Shown: in pieces, positions 1-9,274 of the stretch
Layout: each line of letters begins with the position of its first letter
How positions within the stretch are numbered: position 1 is the stretch's first letter
Source: Paulinella micropora
Lineage: Eukaryota; Cercozoa; Imbricatea; Euglyphida
Assembly (NCBI GenBank): GCA_009731375.1
Contig: BJOX01000018.1
Span: 683,423-716,153 of the forward strand
Direction: 5' to 3'
DNA length: 32,731 nucleotides
Notes under the pieces: model-generated
Told to the model about the DNA's origin: nothing
The model's input: the letters and a program-made list of their open reading frames with translations, nothing else
The model's database searches: none
Translations under genes and position numbers: made by a program

Positions 1-1799
1 GTAAGCAAAAATGAAAGTCTTACCGGCGGTGTACGCGCTCGTGACCCCTAAACAAATGCGAATCACGTACTTCCCTTTGAAGTCGTCTGAACGCCGGCGA
101 CAAGCAGGATACTGAATGGGAGGGGTCATGTCAGACGAGATGGTAGTAGACTTCACATCTCCAGGTGCGGCCTCCTTCCTCTTCATGCTCTCCACTCGAC
201 ATGTTGAATGAATCTTGTGGTGCAGAGTGCTGCGACGCTTGTAATCGAGCACTGCCATCTCGTTATCGAACCCCCTATCCTTCCCCTTCTCCAGCCTCCT
301 GCACTCCGCGGCCAACTCAGTACAAATATGATCTTTGGCAAAATCTTTGTTCCGGATAGGCTTCACATTCCGGAACTCCTCCCGCCAGACCTTCGCGACC
401 AGGCTTGGGTCGGGAGGATTGTTTGGTTTCAGCTTGCACGGCATCAACTTTATGAGCTCCAAGCACTTACTCTCGCACTTGTCACGAACAAACTGGTAGA
501 CTGAACTCTTTTCGGCTATGTCCTGCAGCTTCCATACACACATCTGAGTTGTCACTTGACTTGAGATCAAACAACCATTTCTTACACAAGAGCATACCAA
601 TTACGTCCTTAGTGAGAGGCTTTGCTGGCGACGACTTGATGGCAATGTTCTTACCTTCCATAACCAGCCTCTTTGATGCCTTCATAACCTTCTTCCCTAT
701 CCCGTGTATACGCATCCACATTTTGAGACATACTTTGTCTCCCTGAAACCAATACTGCCACGTGCCGTTGGGGCGCAACATGAGAACGAGCATTGACTTA
801 ATTGAGCTCTTGAGCTCTTGCAGCGAGAGAAGACATGATTTCACTCTCTGCTGTATGACATCTCGAGCATCAACCCATAGAAAGCACTTCCACTCCTTAC
901 AACAGAGTGACCGTACCTCATGTTCAAGCTCCGCATAAGTCATGCCCAACCAAAACTCTATTGTCTTCGGCCGCTGCCTTTTCGGCTCCGCCCTCTTCCG
1001 CTTCGCCATTTTGTAGGGCCTGCTTGTGTGGCGACTCCGAACATCTACTGGCGGTTCCAACCCGAGTGAGACATACAACAGTGCTGAGCTCGCCTTGATA
1101 GCATCCCAGTCCACCGTCCTACACTCCGAACCACACTCCTCCAGATCAGGTCGGTGAAGATCGTCGTATCCACTGCAGCCTGTAGTCTCGATCCCTTCTG
1201 AATCCGGCCGCTGCATATATTCAAGCACAATGCTTAAAACACAGTGTCAAATTATAATACCTTTACTGGTGAGCCTGTGGGTACGACCACATCAGCCTTC
1301 TCGGGTGAGTCTGGGCACGCGGTTAGGTCTTGCACGTAACCTTCATCCATGAAGGATACAGAAGCATCCCCAACAGCAGTTCCCCCATCAGTCGACTCTG
1401 CAAGCGGCTGCAAAGCCAATTGGCTTGCAACCTACTACCAGAGACAAAAACATAATTGGATTAACAAATTGTGATCTGAACTCAACAAACATACCTGCAA
1501 ATCAGGCATGGGCAGTTCTGCCTTGGACAGCTATCAAGAAAACATCACGTTTACATACTAGCCAGAGAAGACAGAAGTAATTTGACCTTCAGACCATCCG
1601 TGCCGGTACCGGTGCTGGTGTCGGGCCTGGCGCTGTCCCTAGCAGTCTTGGCAAAAGACCCCAACAAGTCTGTCAGGCTGTCGGCTGTCAAGGGTAGGTC
1701 CTGGGCTGTGGTCGGTGCTTGGCTGCCTGCTTGCTCACGGCAAAACGACGCAAAAAGAGATGCTTTCGCATCTTCTCCCATGGACTCACTCCTCTGCAT
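1..1799 (-). CDS. Transposase-like gene, 5 exons, 3' end off the window
   Basis: Model: exons 1799-1587, 1530-1495, 1431-1261, 1210-605 and 522 to beyond 1, all joined in phase 0 by GT-AG introns of 56, 63, 50 and 82 bases. This gives 516 residues in view; the C-terminus is cut off. The ATG at 1799 lies 9 bases from the palindrome. Residues 1-205 are polar and unassigned. A basic patch follows (about 207-222), then a Cys-containing region (CC at 243-244, Cys 249), a 'YWFQGDKVC' stretch ending in Cys 301, and a helical HGIGKKVMKASKRL segment. This resembles the N-terminal zinc/HTH region of many eukaryotic DNA transposases. Exon 5 has a His-rich helix (HHKIH, 443-447), then ISSDMTPPIQYP, where Asp 473 fits the first catalytic Asp of a DDE/RNase H fold. 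The other acidic residues would lie off the window. Family assignment is my inference from pattern; I cannot name the superfamily. The splice sites are predictions, but four introns restoring one frame is good support. Confidence 0.65.
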
Positions 1800-1807
1800 G
1801 GGTGGAT

Positions 1808-1940
1808 GTTCCTAAATTATGAAGCAACTACTTGCTCTTTGACGCTGCAATAAAGCGGCGACTCTAAATTAGGGCCTAACTTAGAGTCGCCGCTTTATTG
1901 CAGCGTGAAAGAGCAAGTAGTTGCTTCATAATTTAGGAAC
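1808..1940. repeat. 133-base near-perfect palindrome between divergent genes
   Basis: The arms 1808-1871 and 1877-1940 are reverse complements over 64 bases with two mismatches, around a GGGCC centre (1872-1876). Each arm carries GCTTTATTGCAGCG and runs outward to TAATTTAGGAAC. The minus-strand transposase-like gene starts 9 bases beyond the left arm. The plus-strand gene starts 158 bases beyond the right arm. It could be a bidirectional promoter or leader, a foldback element, or the junction of two inverted copies of one terminal repeat. Confidence 0.9.
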
Positions 1941-2098
1941 GAATTTTTGACAAACAACTTTTTTGGCAAAAAACTCACATTTCCTATGTTATGTTGTAAG
2001 TGCTTTGTTTGTAGTTATTGCACCCGCCACTTCAAATTTTCAGCTACTGGCTTTTTTCCACTTTTGAAGTCCGACAATCGCACACCGACCTTCGCGCT

Positions 2099-2517
2099 AT
2101 GTCTGACCTAGTAGCGGAGACATTGCAGGGCATTGCTAGAAATCGATTGGGGGAGCTGTTCCTGTTTTGTAATAACAATCCTGAGAAGCAACCGTTTGAG
2201 AAAGTGACAATTCCTCCAGAACTCCGAAGAAAGTATGACGGGCTTTCAAAGCGGGAGATTGAGGAAGTCTGTCCGCAGACAAAACATCAGTGGAATCAGA
2301 ACAGCAGATACAGGGGAGCAGCCAAGGCATGGGATGATGGGCTAGGCAGTGAGAAAGAAGTGACAAGAGTGATAATCAAAAGAAAAAGAAATCAGACAGT
2401 ATTTTTGCTTTCGGAGGAGGAGACGAAGAAGAAGAAGAAGAAGGAGGGGAAGACGAAGAAGAAGAGGAAGACTGATGAAAGAGAAGGAGAAGAAGAAGAA
2501 GAAGGAGAAGGAGAAGG

Positions 2518-2548
<31 letters not shown>

Positions 2549-2766
2549 GGAGGATGGAAGGGAAAGAAGAAGAAGGAGAAGGAGAAGAAGAAGGAGACGA
2601 AGAAGAAGGAGAAGGAGAAGAAGAAGGAGACAAAGAAGAAGAGGAAGACTGATGAAACAGAAGAAAAAGAAGGAGAAGAAGAAGAAGAAGGAGCAGAAGG
2701 GAAGGGAAAGAACAGAGAGAGATCGACGAAGAAAAAGAAAACCAAGAACCGACCAGAGAAGACAAC

Positions 2767-2855
<89 letters not shown>

Positions 2856-4307
2856 CGACAACAACGACGACGACAACAACAACAACAACAACAGCAAAGG
2901 AGTTACCGCCAGTCCAGGAAGGCAAGTATAGAATATGGGAGCTCCCCAGGAGTTTTCAGTACATATACAATAAGGAAGCCGAAGAGAAGTTTCAAGACGG
3001 TGATGGGAACAAGTTCCAGGACGGGTACACAAAATCTCTTTCCCTTTTTGTCACCATCTGTTGTTGTTATTGTAAATTTAGGTTGTTAATAAGATTCCAG
3101 CTTGACGACGGCAAGGTAGGATTGGCAAGGTAGGATTGCTTGTAATACTATCTGTGAATCATTTTTGCTTGTTGAAAGGTGCGGGACGGTGCTTTCATTA
3201 CTAACGTCCAACTACCCAGTAACAAGGTTGTGTTGGGACCGCAGAAAAGTATTGAGACCAGCGAAGGCGTGGGCGAAATAATGCCTGCTCCCGGGTTTGT
3301 GTTCTTTTTAGTAGAGCTTTTTAATGATGCATTTGTCTTGACAGGATGATTATTGAGTTTCCACAGCGGTGGGAGCAAGGCTTAAACCAAACGAAGTTCA
3401 ATAAAAGTAAGAAATATTCTTTGTGTGTGGTGTTTGAATGTTATGGTCTGTATTGCAGTGTGCAAGAAGCACATCCTGGTGGTGAGAACCGTCGACGCTA
3501 CAGCTATAGGGGGTGCGGTTGAAAGCCGAGAACTACAACTCCTAGATAAGTATTTCCTTTCGATCGGGCACACACTCGCCCTACCGGATCATAAGGAGGA
3601 TTTCGAGAAGGACATCATGCCTCTTCTCAAGCCATATGCTGGTAAGCCCACAGAGCCCCCTTTCCTTCACCGGTTCCGGAAGAAGGAGCTGCTGTTGGCT
3701 ATACAGGCGAACAAACTTAAGGTATTGGCATCTGTCTCCATCTTCGCAATGTTGTTTTGTGAATGTTAGAAGGCCGCCGGAACGCGGAAGTCAGGACGGG
3801 TCAAAATCGACCGCTCTTTAGCAGGTATGCATTTGTTTTGCTTGTTTCTCACCTTTGATCTGTGAACCTGTTGAACTAGATGAGGTCATTGAGGAAAGTC
3901 CCCCGAAGAAGAATAAGAAGGCCGGTCCAAAGAAGCCAAAAGAAAGCGAGATAGAAGTCGAGGGTTAGAGGCTACAGAAGCCACTGTTAGTTTCGAGCTT
4001 TTCTTTGTTTGTAGACTTTGATCAGGAAAGCAGCGATGACGAGGTTATCACGCAGGAGAAAACGCAGGAGAAAAAAAAACAAAGAAAGGTCAGCCCCTTG
4101 ATTTCTTTTTTTTCTCCTGCGTTTTGCAATAATAAATATTGCTTGTAGGAAAGGGCGACAAGGAAGAGGAGGAAAAGGGCGGCAAGGAAGCCTTAGGGGA
4201 GGCTGAGGGTCTTTCGGTAATTTTGTGATCCCTCCCTTCCCCTCCTCCTCCTCCTCCTCCTCCTTCTTCTTCTTCTTCTTCTTCTTCTTCTTCTTCTTCT
4301 TCTTCTT

Positions 4308-4339
<32 letters not shown>

Positions 4340-5049
4340 TTATCAATATTATATATATTATTGAAATCATATTGATTTATTAATTTATTTATTCACTGTC
4401 ACTGCTGCTTTAACAGAAGTTAAGGGCTGATATCAGCAATATGAGCTCGTCTATTTCGCAGCTTGTGAAAACTTTGCAAGAGCGTCCCGTCTCTGGCCCG
4501 GGGGGTGGTGGGGGTGAGGGGAATCCGAAGCAGCAGCAAAAAGAAGAGGAAGAAGAAGAAAAAAACAAAAACGAGAACAAGAAAGAGAAAAAGAAGAAAG
4601 AGAAGAAGAAGAAGAAGAAGAAAGAGAATAAGAATAAGAAGAAGAAGCATGAGAGTGACAGTGACACGTCAGACAGCTCGTCAGACAGCTCGTCAGACAG
4701 CTCGTCAGACAGCAGCTCAGATAGTGATAGTGAGCAAGAGAAACAGAAGAAGAAGAAAAAGAAGGAGAAGAAGAAGAAGAAGAAGAAGAAGAAGAAGAAG
4801 AAGAAGAAGAAGAAGAAGAAGAAGAAGAAGAAGAAGAAGAAGAAGAAGAAGGGAATGGAAATTACTGCTGACACCCCCACCAACTTCACTGACAAACTAT
4901 TGACTTGGTCACTCGCAATGAATGCGACGCGACACAACACATAGGATGTTTTTTCATACACATAGGTAGTAAGAGTCAGGCGTGAGCGAGTGAAGAAGCG
5001 AAGGAGACTAGATGATACTGATGCAGATGATTCAGAAGAGGAAGATTGA
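2099..5049 (+). CDS. Lys/Ser-Asp-rich protein of unknown function, 11-exon model
   Basis: Model exons: 2099-3024, 3082-3115, 3179-3294, 3345-3406, 3459-3721, 3770-3824, 3880-3963, 4015-4088, 4154-4216, 4417-4907, 4980-5049. Together they are 2238 bases, 745 residues plus TGA, with phases matching at every join. Most introns are 48-72 bases; the ninth is 200 and contains CTC/TTC/TAC repeats. The N-terminus (about 1-100) is globular-looking. Residues about 105-220 are Lys/Glu-rich and 221-263 nearly all Thr. A conserved-looking core spans about 266-500 (for example DGAFITNVQLPSNKVVLGP and KKHILVVRTVDATAIGG). The C-terminal third holds a possible short coiled coil, Ser-Asp repeats (about 638-666), a run of some 35 Lys and an acidic end (DDTDADDSEEED). 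Composition suggests a nuclear, DNA- or chromatin-binding protein; this is inference. I recognise no family. The purine/ACA tract of exon 1 could instead be an intron, with donor near 2399 and acceptor near 2899. Confidence 0.6.
2420..2895 (+). repeat. GAA/AAG tract followed by ACA/CAA microsatellite
   Basis: Interrupted AAG/GAA/GGA triplets run to about 2760, followed by ACA repeats at 2761-2895 with a few ACG interruptions. The whole stretch stays open in the frame of the host gene and would encode Lys/Glu-rich then poly-Thr sequence. In other frames it gives artificial poly-Gln, poly-Val and poly-Leu readings. Confidence 0.9.
4240..4336 (+). repeat. CTC, TTC and TAC triplet repeats inside an intron
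   Basis: Consecutive blocks of CTC, TTC and TAC triplets lie in the ninth predicted intron (4217-4416) of the 2099-5049 gene. They explain why this intron is much longer than the others. The intron ends with TTTAACAG before exon 10. Confidence 0.85.
4654..4853 (+). repeat. 12-base Ser-Asp coding repeat and long AAG run
   Basis: Near-identical copies of a 12-base unit (TCAGACAGCTCG) at about 4669-4712 encode Ser-Asp-Ser-Ser. They are followed by AAG triplets at about 4747-4851 coding poly-Lys. Both lie in exon 10 and stay in frame. Confidence 0.85.
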
Positions 5050-5092
5050 GATTAATGTAGGGAGTTGGAGCGCTCGTGAGTGGGGGGTGTGT

Positions 5093-5128
5093 GTATGTGT
5101 GTGTGTGTGTGGGGGGGGGGGGGGGGTT
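5093..5128 (+). repeat. GT repeat and poly-G
   Basis: A short GT microsatellite followed by about 16 G lies just downstream of the stop codon at 5047-5049. Confidence 0.85.
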
Positions 5129-5140
5129 GCCTCACACTGA

Positions 5141-5432
5141 TTTTTTTTTGTGTCATTGAGTCACAACCAGGTAGTTTTATTAATAAATAAACGTGTTTCC
5201 AATTGATTTAAAAGCGCATTATGTCAGTCTAATATTAATTACAACAGTCAGGTCAGGCATACTGACTTTGCGGGGTGGGCGGGTATGTGTTGCCGAGCCG
5301 GCCGAACGACTTTTTTTTCACATTCTTTTATGAGTGTCAACACTAGTTTTTATTAATAAATAAACTAGTTTCCAATTGGTTTAAACACACATTACAATCT
5401 AATATTAGTTAGAAGAGTCAGGTCTGACATGT
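5141..5432 (+). repeat. Diverged tandem duplication with AATAAA motifs
   Basis: Two copies of a unit of about 120 bases (about 5141-5261 and 5311-5432) share, in order, a T-run, TTATTAATAAATAAAC, GTTTCCAATTG, a TCTAATATTA block and a GTCAGGTC block. A non-repeated GC-rich spacer separates them. Each copy has AATAAA (5182-5187 and 5355-5360), so the first could supply the polyadenylation signal of the gene ending at 5049. Confidence 0.75.
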
Positions 5433-5450
5433 AGAAAAAACTAAGTATAG

Positions 5451-6003
5451 CCTAGGAAAATTTCGGAAAAAGGGGCCATCCCCAGTTATCCGAACTGGTT
5501 GTTAGAGGAGGGGGACGTGTTTCTAGGAAAGTGCAGTGAGAAAAAGGAAAAATTCACGGAGAAGGACCAGAGGCTGATGGAAACTCTGCGATCACAGGGC
5601 CAATATGTGGACAATGACGTGAGGTTCAAAGATCACACCCGATGAAAATCTATTTCTGGCCGGGAGCGACGAAAATAACCAGGTTCAAGGGCAGCAACTT
5701 GCAGCTCCGATGTTAGTGCACTGGGGAAAATCTTCGGACCTGCTCACAAAAGGGAACATGATTCGACAAAACCTCATCAGGCTTATCACCACCGACATCA
5801 GACTGCGGGCTATTCCAGGCCTGAACATCGTGAAGGCTGTCAAGCAGGCTCAAGCTCTAAATCCAACTCGAAAATCAAACAAAAAACGACCTGTAACTTC
5901 TCCCTCTTCCTCAGATGCCGAGGATAACTCAGAGTCTGCAAGTTCTTCAAGCATGCAATGCAATGTACGCAAGAGGGCGAGGTCAACACGAGAAGACTTA
6001 TGA
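5451..6003 (+). CDS. Unassigned two-exon coding remnant, 5' end unknown
   Basis: Exon 5451-5618 follows a TATAG acceptor and ends before GTGAGG. Intron 5619-5682 (64 bases) ends in ACCAG, and exon 5683-6003 ends at TGA. The split reading fits better than a simple frameshift, because both sites are canonical and the phase is kept. The reading contains SYPNWLLEEGDVFLGKC, then a helical region with HWGKSSDLLTKGNMIRQNL, and a Ser-rich, basic tail (KKRPVTSPSSSD, RKRARSTREDL) that looks like a nuclear protein C-terminus. There is no clear start codon or promoter, and the 5' part may have been lost. I do not recognise the family. It could be a third gene, or a remnant of the same mobile unit as the genes to its left. 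Confidence 0.4.
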
Positions 6004-6290
6004 TTTTTTTGTTGCTGCTGAGGGTCCAAGTCACTAACACAGCTTGTTTTTTGCTAGAAACATTGTCTGTGGTCTCTACCACGGCTACATATGAAGAATT
6101 GCGGGTCTTGTTTGGGTGTCATGATCGCTCAGAGTTATGAGTCAGTAAACTGTCGATTCCGCAAATGCAATGTTGAGCAATGTGGTCAGAAACTTTTCTC
6201 AAAACACTCGGATCAAGCTACCGGTTTTCACTTTATCCTACATCAAGAAAATTCACATCGACGTAACTGTTTAATAAACTCAGTGGAAGC

Positions 6291-6344
6291 AAACAGACTT
6301 TGGTACTGAAAATCCTACGGATAAGTAGAACCACAGTTGTGTCC
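6291..6344 (+). repeat. 54-base direct repeat, left copy
   Basis: Matches 7735-7788 at about three quarters of positions without gaps. It contains a hairpin of the form GGTaC-N5-ATCC-N3-GGAT-N5-GAACC (6302-6332). The copy at 7735 changes loop bases while keeping most of the pairing. Confidence 0.7.
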
Positions 6345-6523
6345 GGTGCTGGTCAATAATTTTGCTTTGCATGCGAGGCTGGTAATAAAATTTCTTCACA
6401 GTCGATTGCAGCTCATGTCATAGGTCACGTTGTCGCGGTCAATTTTGGAAAAATAAATCCCACAAGCAGAAATTCTTGCAGAAAAATCATTTCTACCTTG
6501 CACGAGCAAGTAAAATAAAAATA

Positions 6524-6621
6524 GGAAGCTTGGTTCTCTGCGGATGGACTGCTTCCTCAGTGACTGGTGATTTTGGGTTTGTTAACCCAGCTTAAGCCTG
6601 ACTTAACAAATCCAAAGTCAC
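6524..6621 (+). repeat. Repeat module, copy 1, with hairpin
   Basis: The module AAGCTTGGTTCTCTGCGGAT (about 6526-6545), followed by GGACTGCTTC, precedes a hairpin. The hairpin pairs GTGACT (6560-6565) with AGTCAC (6616-6621) and TTTGGGTTTGTTAA (6572-6585) with its near complement (6603-6616). Confidence 0.65.
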
Positions 6622-6916
6622 AAGGCTCATATCCTCTAAGACCGCCTGGTTCCCTTGGTACTACCGCCTGGGACGATGCTCGTTAGCAAGGCACATTCGC
6701 TCCGTAATAATTCAGACGCGCGTGAGCCTTGCTTTCGTAACCAATGACATCAGTTGCTACTGACGTTTGAATTGCCGATCTTTATATCAGAAATTCAAAA
6801 GTTTTCTGCTCTGCGACTTTTCCCGGGGGAAGTGCCACGTGAAGAACCCACAAGTACAGGTTCATAAATGAAATGTATTTAAATGTTGCAGGCAGGCAGG
6901 AGAATTCCATAAAGTA

Positions 6917-7078
6917 AGAAGCTTGGTTCTCTGCGGATGAACTGTTTCTTGTGCATCGCTTGATGTTGTACTTCTAAGCTTGAATTGCAACATTTGTCGG
7001 TGCAGCCCTCTTGGCGACGTTTCTTGCTGGAACTCTACCTAGTTTTTGGACAAAAGATTGTCCAAAGGTTTTGTAGAG
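6917..7078 (+). repeat. Repeat module, copy 2, with two hairpins
   Basis: The same module (6917-6944, with GATGAACTG) precedes an ATGTTG/CAACAT hairpin (6963-6993). A second, longer one pairs CTCTAC (7033-7038) with GTAGAG (7073-7078) and TTTGGACAA (7045-7053) with TTGTCCAAA (7058-7066). Confidence 0.65.
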
Positions 7079-7234
7079 AACTCTTGCTTTGTGACCTAGT
7101 ATGCGGCTATTGAACAATATTGTTTCCTGCAGAAGTTTTTTAATTTTTTTTTTCTCCATTGGGGCACCCACAAGTTCAATTCTTTTTGCTTCAAGTATTT
7201 CAACCTAGTATATAGGGAAAGAATGAAAGGCTAC

Positions 7235-7316
7235 AAGAAGCTGGGTTCTCTGAGGATGAACTGCTCCTTGTTGGATAATCGCAATTCCAAGTTGCGCGAT
7301 TATTGGCGACTTGGAA
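7235..7316 (+). repeat. Repeat module, copy 3, with overlapping hairpins
   Basis: The module, with GCTGGGTTCTCTGAGGATGA, is followed by two mutually exclusive pairings: ATAATCGC (7275-7282) with GCGATTAT (7296-7303), and TTCCAAGT (7285-7292) with ACTTGGAA (7309-7316). Confidence 0.65.
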
Positions 7317-7508
7317 ATGCAAAGCCTCTGCGCCTGATGACAACGTTCCTAGCTTGACTGGTTCCATTCACTAGCTTGATTTTGCTTGTGAATAAATTCA
7401 GCCAGCGCTGATGAGGCTCCGGAACGTCGATGACTACGCGCAACTGTTCAGCTTCTTGGAAGTGCTACTGTTCAGCTTCCCGAGAAGTTGCTGATTGTTG
7501 GTCCTCTC

Positions 7509-7637
7509 CGGACTAGGCTGTCTAATTAGACAGCCAAGTCCGAAGAAGACAACACTTCTTGATGGGCGTAGATTACTCTTGCTGCGCAGTTTGTTTGAGC
7601 TGCCGATAGTTCTTCTGAAATCGGCAGCGCAAACAAA
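7509..7637. repeat. Two strong inverted repeats
   Basis: A 34-base palindrome lies at 7509-7542 (CGGACT...AGTCCG around TCTAATTAGA, one mismatched pair). A 48-base hairpin at 7590-7637 has TTTGTTTG and CTGCCGAT pairing with ATCGGCAG and CAAACAAA. Confidence 0.8.
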
Positions 7638-7734
7638 TGCGACCTAGTTGCTGGATTTTAGTACTTGCATGAGCGCATACTATAGCTCTGATGCTTGGGT
7701 TAAAAATCCTTAAATTAACAAGATCAGTTGATCG

Positions 7735-7788
7735 AAACAGAGCTAGGTTCTAAAAATCCTGAGGATAACTGGAACCAAAGTTCTGTTC
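7735..7788 (+). repeat. 54-base direct repeat, right copy
   Basis: Partner of 6291-6344, with hairpin GGTTC-N5-ATCC-N3-GGAT-N5-GAACC at 7746-7776. The two copies bound all three module copies. Between them (about 6345-7734) I see no supportable gene. Confidence 0.7.
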
Positions 7789-8081
7789 CTACCTCACGAC
7801 TATGCATACCAAGAGTTCAATACTTCATGATGCCTTTGTGTTGCATGTACAACCAAGAAGACCGGTCCTTTCGACCGTTTTTTTTCCAAAAAATATATCT
7901 GTGTATATATCCAAAAAATACGGATTCCGCGTTACAAAATAGTGATTCCGCTGGCTTTCGACTACCTGCGCAAAACACTTCCTGCACACTTCAAAGAGAG
8001 AAAACTCACAAAACAACAACATGAGTTGACTTTGCGTAAATTTGCATATTTTGCGTGAGTTCGCAGACTTGAGATGTAAAA

Positions 8082-8510
8082 TTATGGATCAAGTGTTACC
8101 ATAAATTTACTAACGAGGTATTCTAATTGGTCCTTAGGAACATGTTTGGTTAATACGTCTGCTATTTGTTTTTTAGTTCCTACCTTTACAAACTTAATCT
8201 CATTGTCTCTCTGTGCATGATGTATGGAATGCAGTTCTAAGGGTAAGTGTTTAGTACGTGGTCCTGACATTCCCCTCTCTGCTGCTAAGATAGTCTGTGC
8301 ATTATCTTCGTAAAGCTCTATCTGCCCTTTCTGTGCTATACCTAACTCTTCTGTGATGTGTCTGATAGCCAATCCTTCTCGTATGCACTCTGCTGCTGCG
8401 AAAATTTCCGCGTCATTAGAACTTAGTGCAATTCTAGTCTGTCGTTTCGATAACCAAGCTACCGGGTCTCCACCCCAAAGCACTATATAACCTGTACGTG
8501 ACTTTCCTGT
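8082..8510 (-). pseudogene. copia RNase H domain
   Basis: About 140 residues, ending at TAA (8082-8084). The motifs are typical of the copia RNase H: GYIVLWGGDPVAWLSKRQ, ALSSNDAEIFAA (the usual SxxEAEY position reads NDAEI), LYEDNAQTI with the conserved Asp-Asn, RTKHLPLELHSIHHA, and a final IADVLTKHVP. The 10-base N gap at 8511-8520 removes the start of the domain, where the first catalytic Asp is expected; WPDA just before the gap may be that Asp. It cleaves the RNA strand of the RNA/DNA hybrid during reverse transcription. Its frame differs from the preceding reverse transcriptase piece, but the gap size is arbitrary. Confidence 0.9.
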
Positions 8511-8520
8511 NNNNNNNNNN
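8511..8520. other. Assembly gap (10 N)
   Basis: A run of ten N falls between the reverse transcriptase and RNase H readings of the retrotransposon. The true distance is unknown. Confidence 0.98.
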
Positions 8521-9274
8521 CAGCATCTGGCCATAAAGTAATCTTGGGGTACGTCCTTCCTTCCTGTGACGATCTAGGCTCGTGAAATGCAATACCGCGA
8601 TACGAACTTTTCAGATATCTGAAGATCCTACCTAGTAAAGCATAAGCAAGTCCTGGATTTACTGTTTGCATCACGCTAGCTGCATTCAGTGCTTGATCAG
8701 CATCTGGACGTGTCATCTTAGTTAGAAACAAAAGTTTACCTACTAAACTAGGAATTGAATGCTTTCTAAGAGCGCTTGTTTGTCCCATAGGTTCGGGCTC
8801 ATGTTCTGCACTAGGAGTGCTTACTGGTCTAACATCTGCATATCCTACATCCTTTAAAATCTGTTTCTGATACTTCTTCTGATACAATAAAATGCGTCCT
8901 CCTTCCTGAACTATCTCTATTCCTTTGAACTCTTTAGCCACTCCCAAACGCTTAAGATGATAAAACGTTTCTAGTGTACTAGCGAAACGGTCATACGCTT
9001 GTTCGTTAGGAGCTGAGAAAATAAGATCATCTACATGGAAAATACCAATGATAGCATCTCTTATCGGCTTGTCTTTTTCAACAAACGTACATAAATCTGA
9101 GTCTAGTAACCTGAATCCTAATTCCTCTAACTTAGGGGCTAAGATCTCATACCATCTCCAACCAGCTTGCGGCGCGCCATACAGATCTCCATCTACTCTC
9201 CATATCATGCCCTTATGCTCTTCACTGTCTCCCATCGGGTGCATAAGCATAAACAGGATCATGCATTCGTGCAT
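8521..9274 (-). pseudogene. copia reverse transcriptase, C-terminal part
   Basis: This reading continues the polymerase from the piece at 9222-9824 after a one-base frame change in the 53-base overlap. GDLYGAPQAGWRWYE is the palm/fingers motif of copia polymerases. IFHVDDLIF (residues 78-86 of the reading) is the catalytic YVDD-like box with its two metal-binding Asp. LKRLGVAKEFKGIEI, YQKKYQKQILKDVGY and SLVGKLLFLTKMTRPD follow in the usual order and lead into the connection to RNase H. The active-site Asp residues are present, so the damage is frame breakage rather than loss of the catalytic box. Confidence 0.92.

Noticed and set aside
2376-3032. Minus-strand Leu/Ser-rich and Val-rich ORFs
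   Set aside because: Shadow readings of the GAA and ACA repeats of the plus-strand gene.
4410-4961. Minus-strand poly-Phe ORF
   Set aside because: Complement of the AAG run in exon 10 of the plus-strand gene.
5619-5682. Apparent frameshift in the 5451-6003 reading
   Set aside because: Canonical GTGAGG donor and ACCAG acceptor join the frames in phase, so an intron is the simpler explanation.
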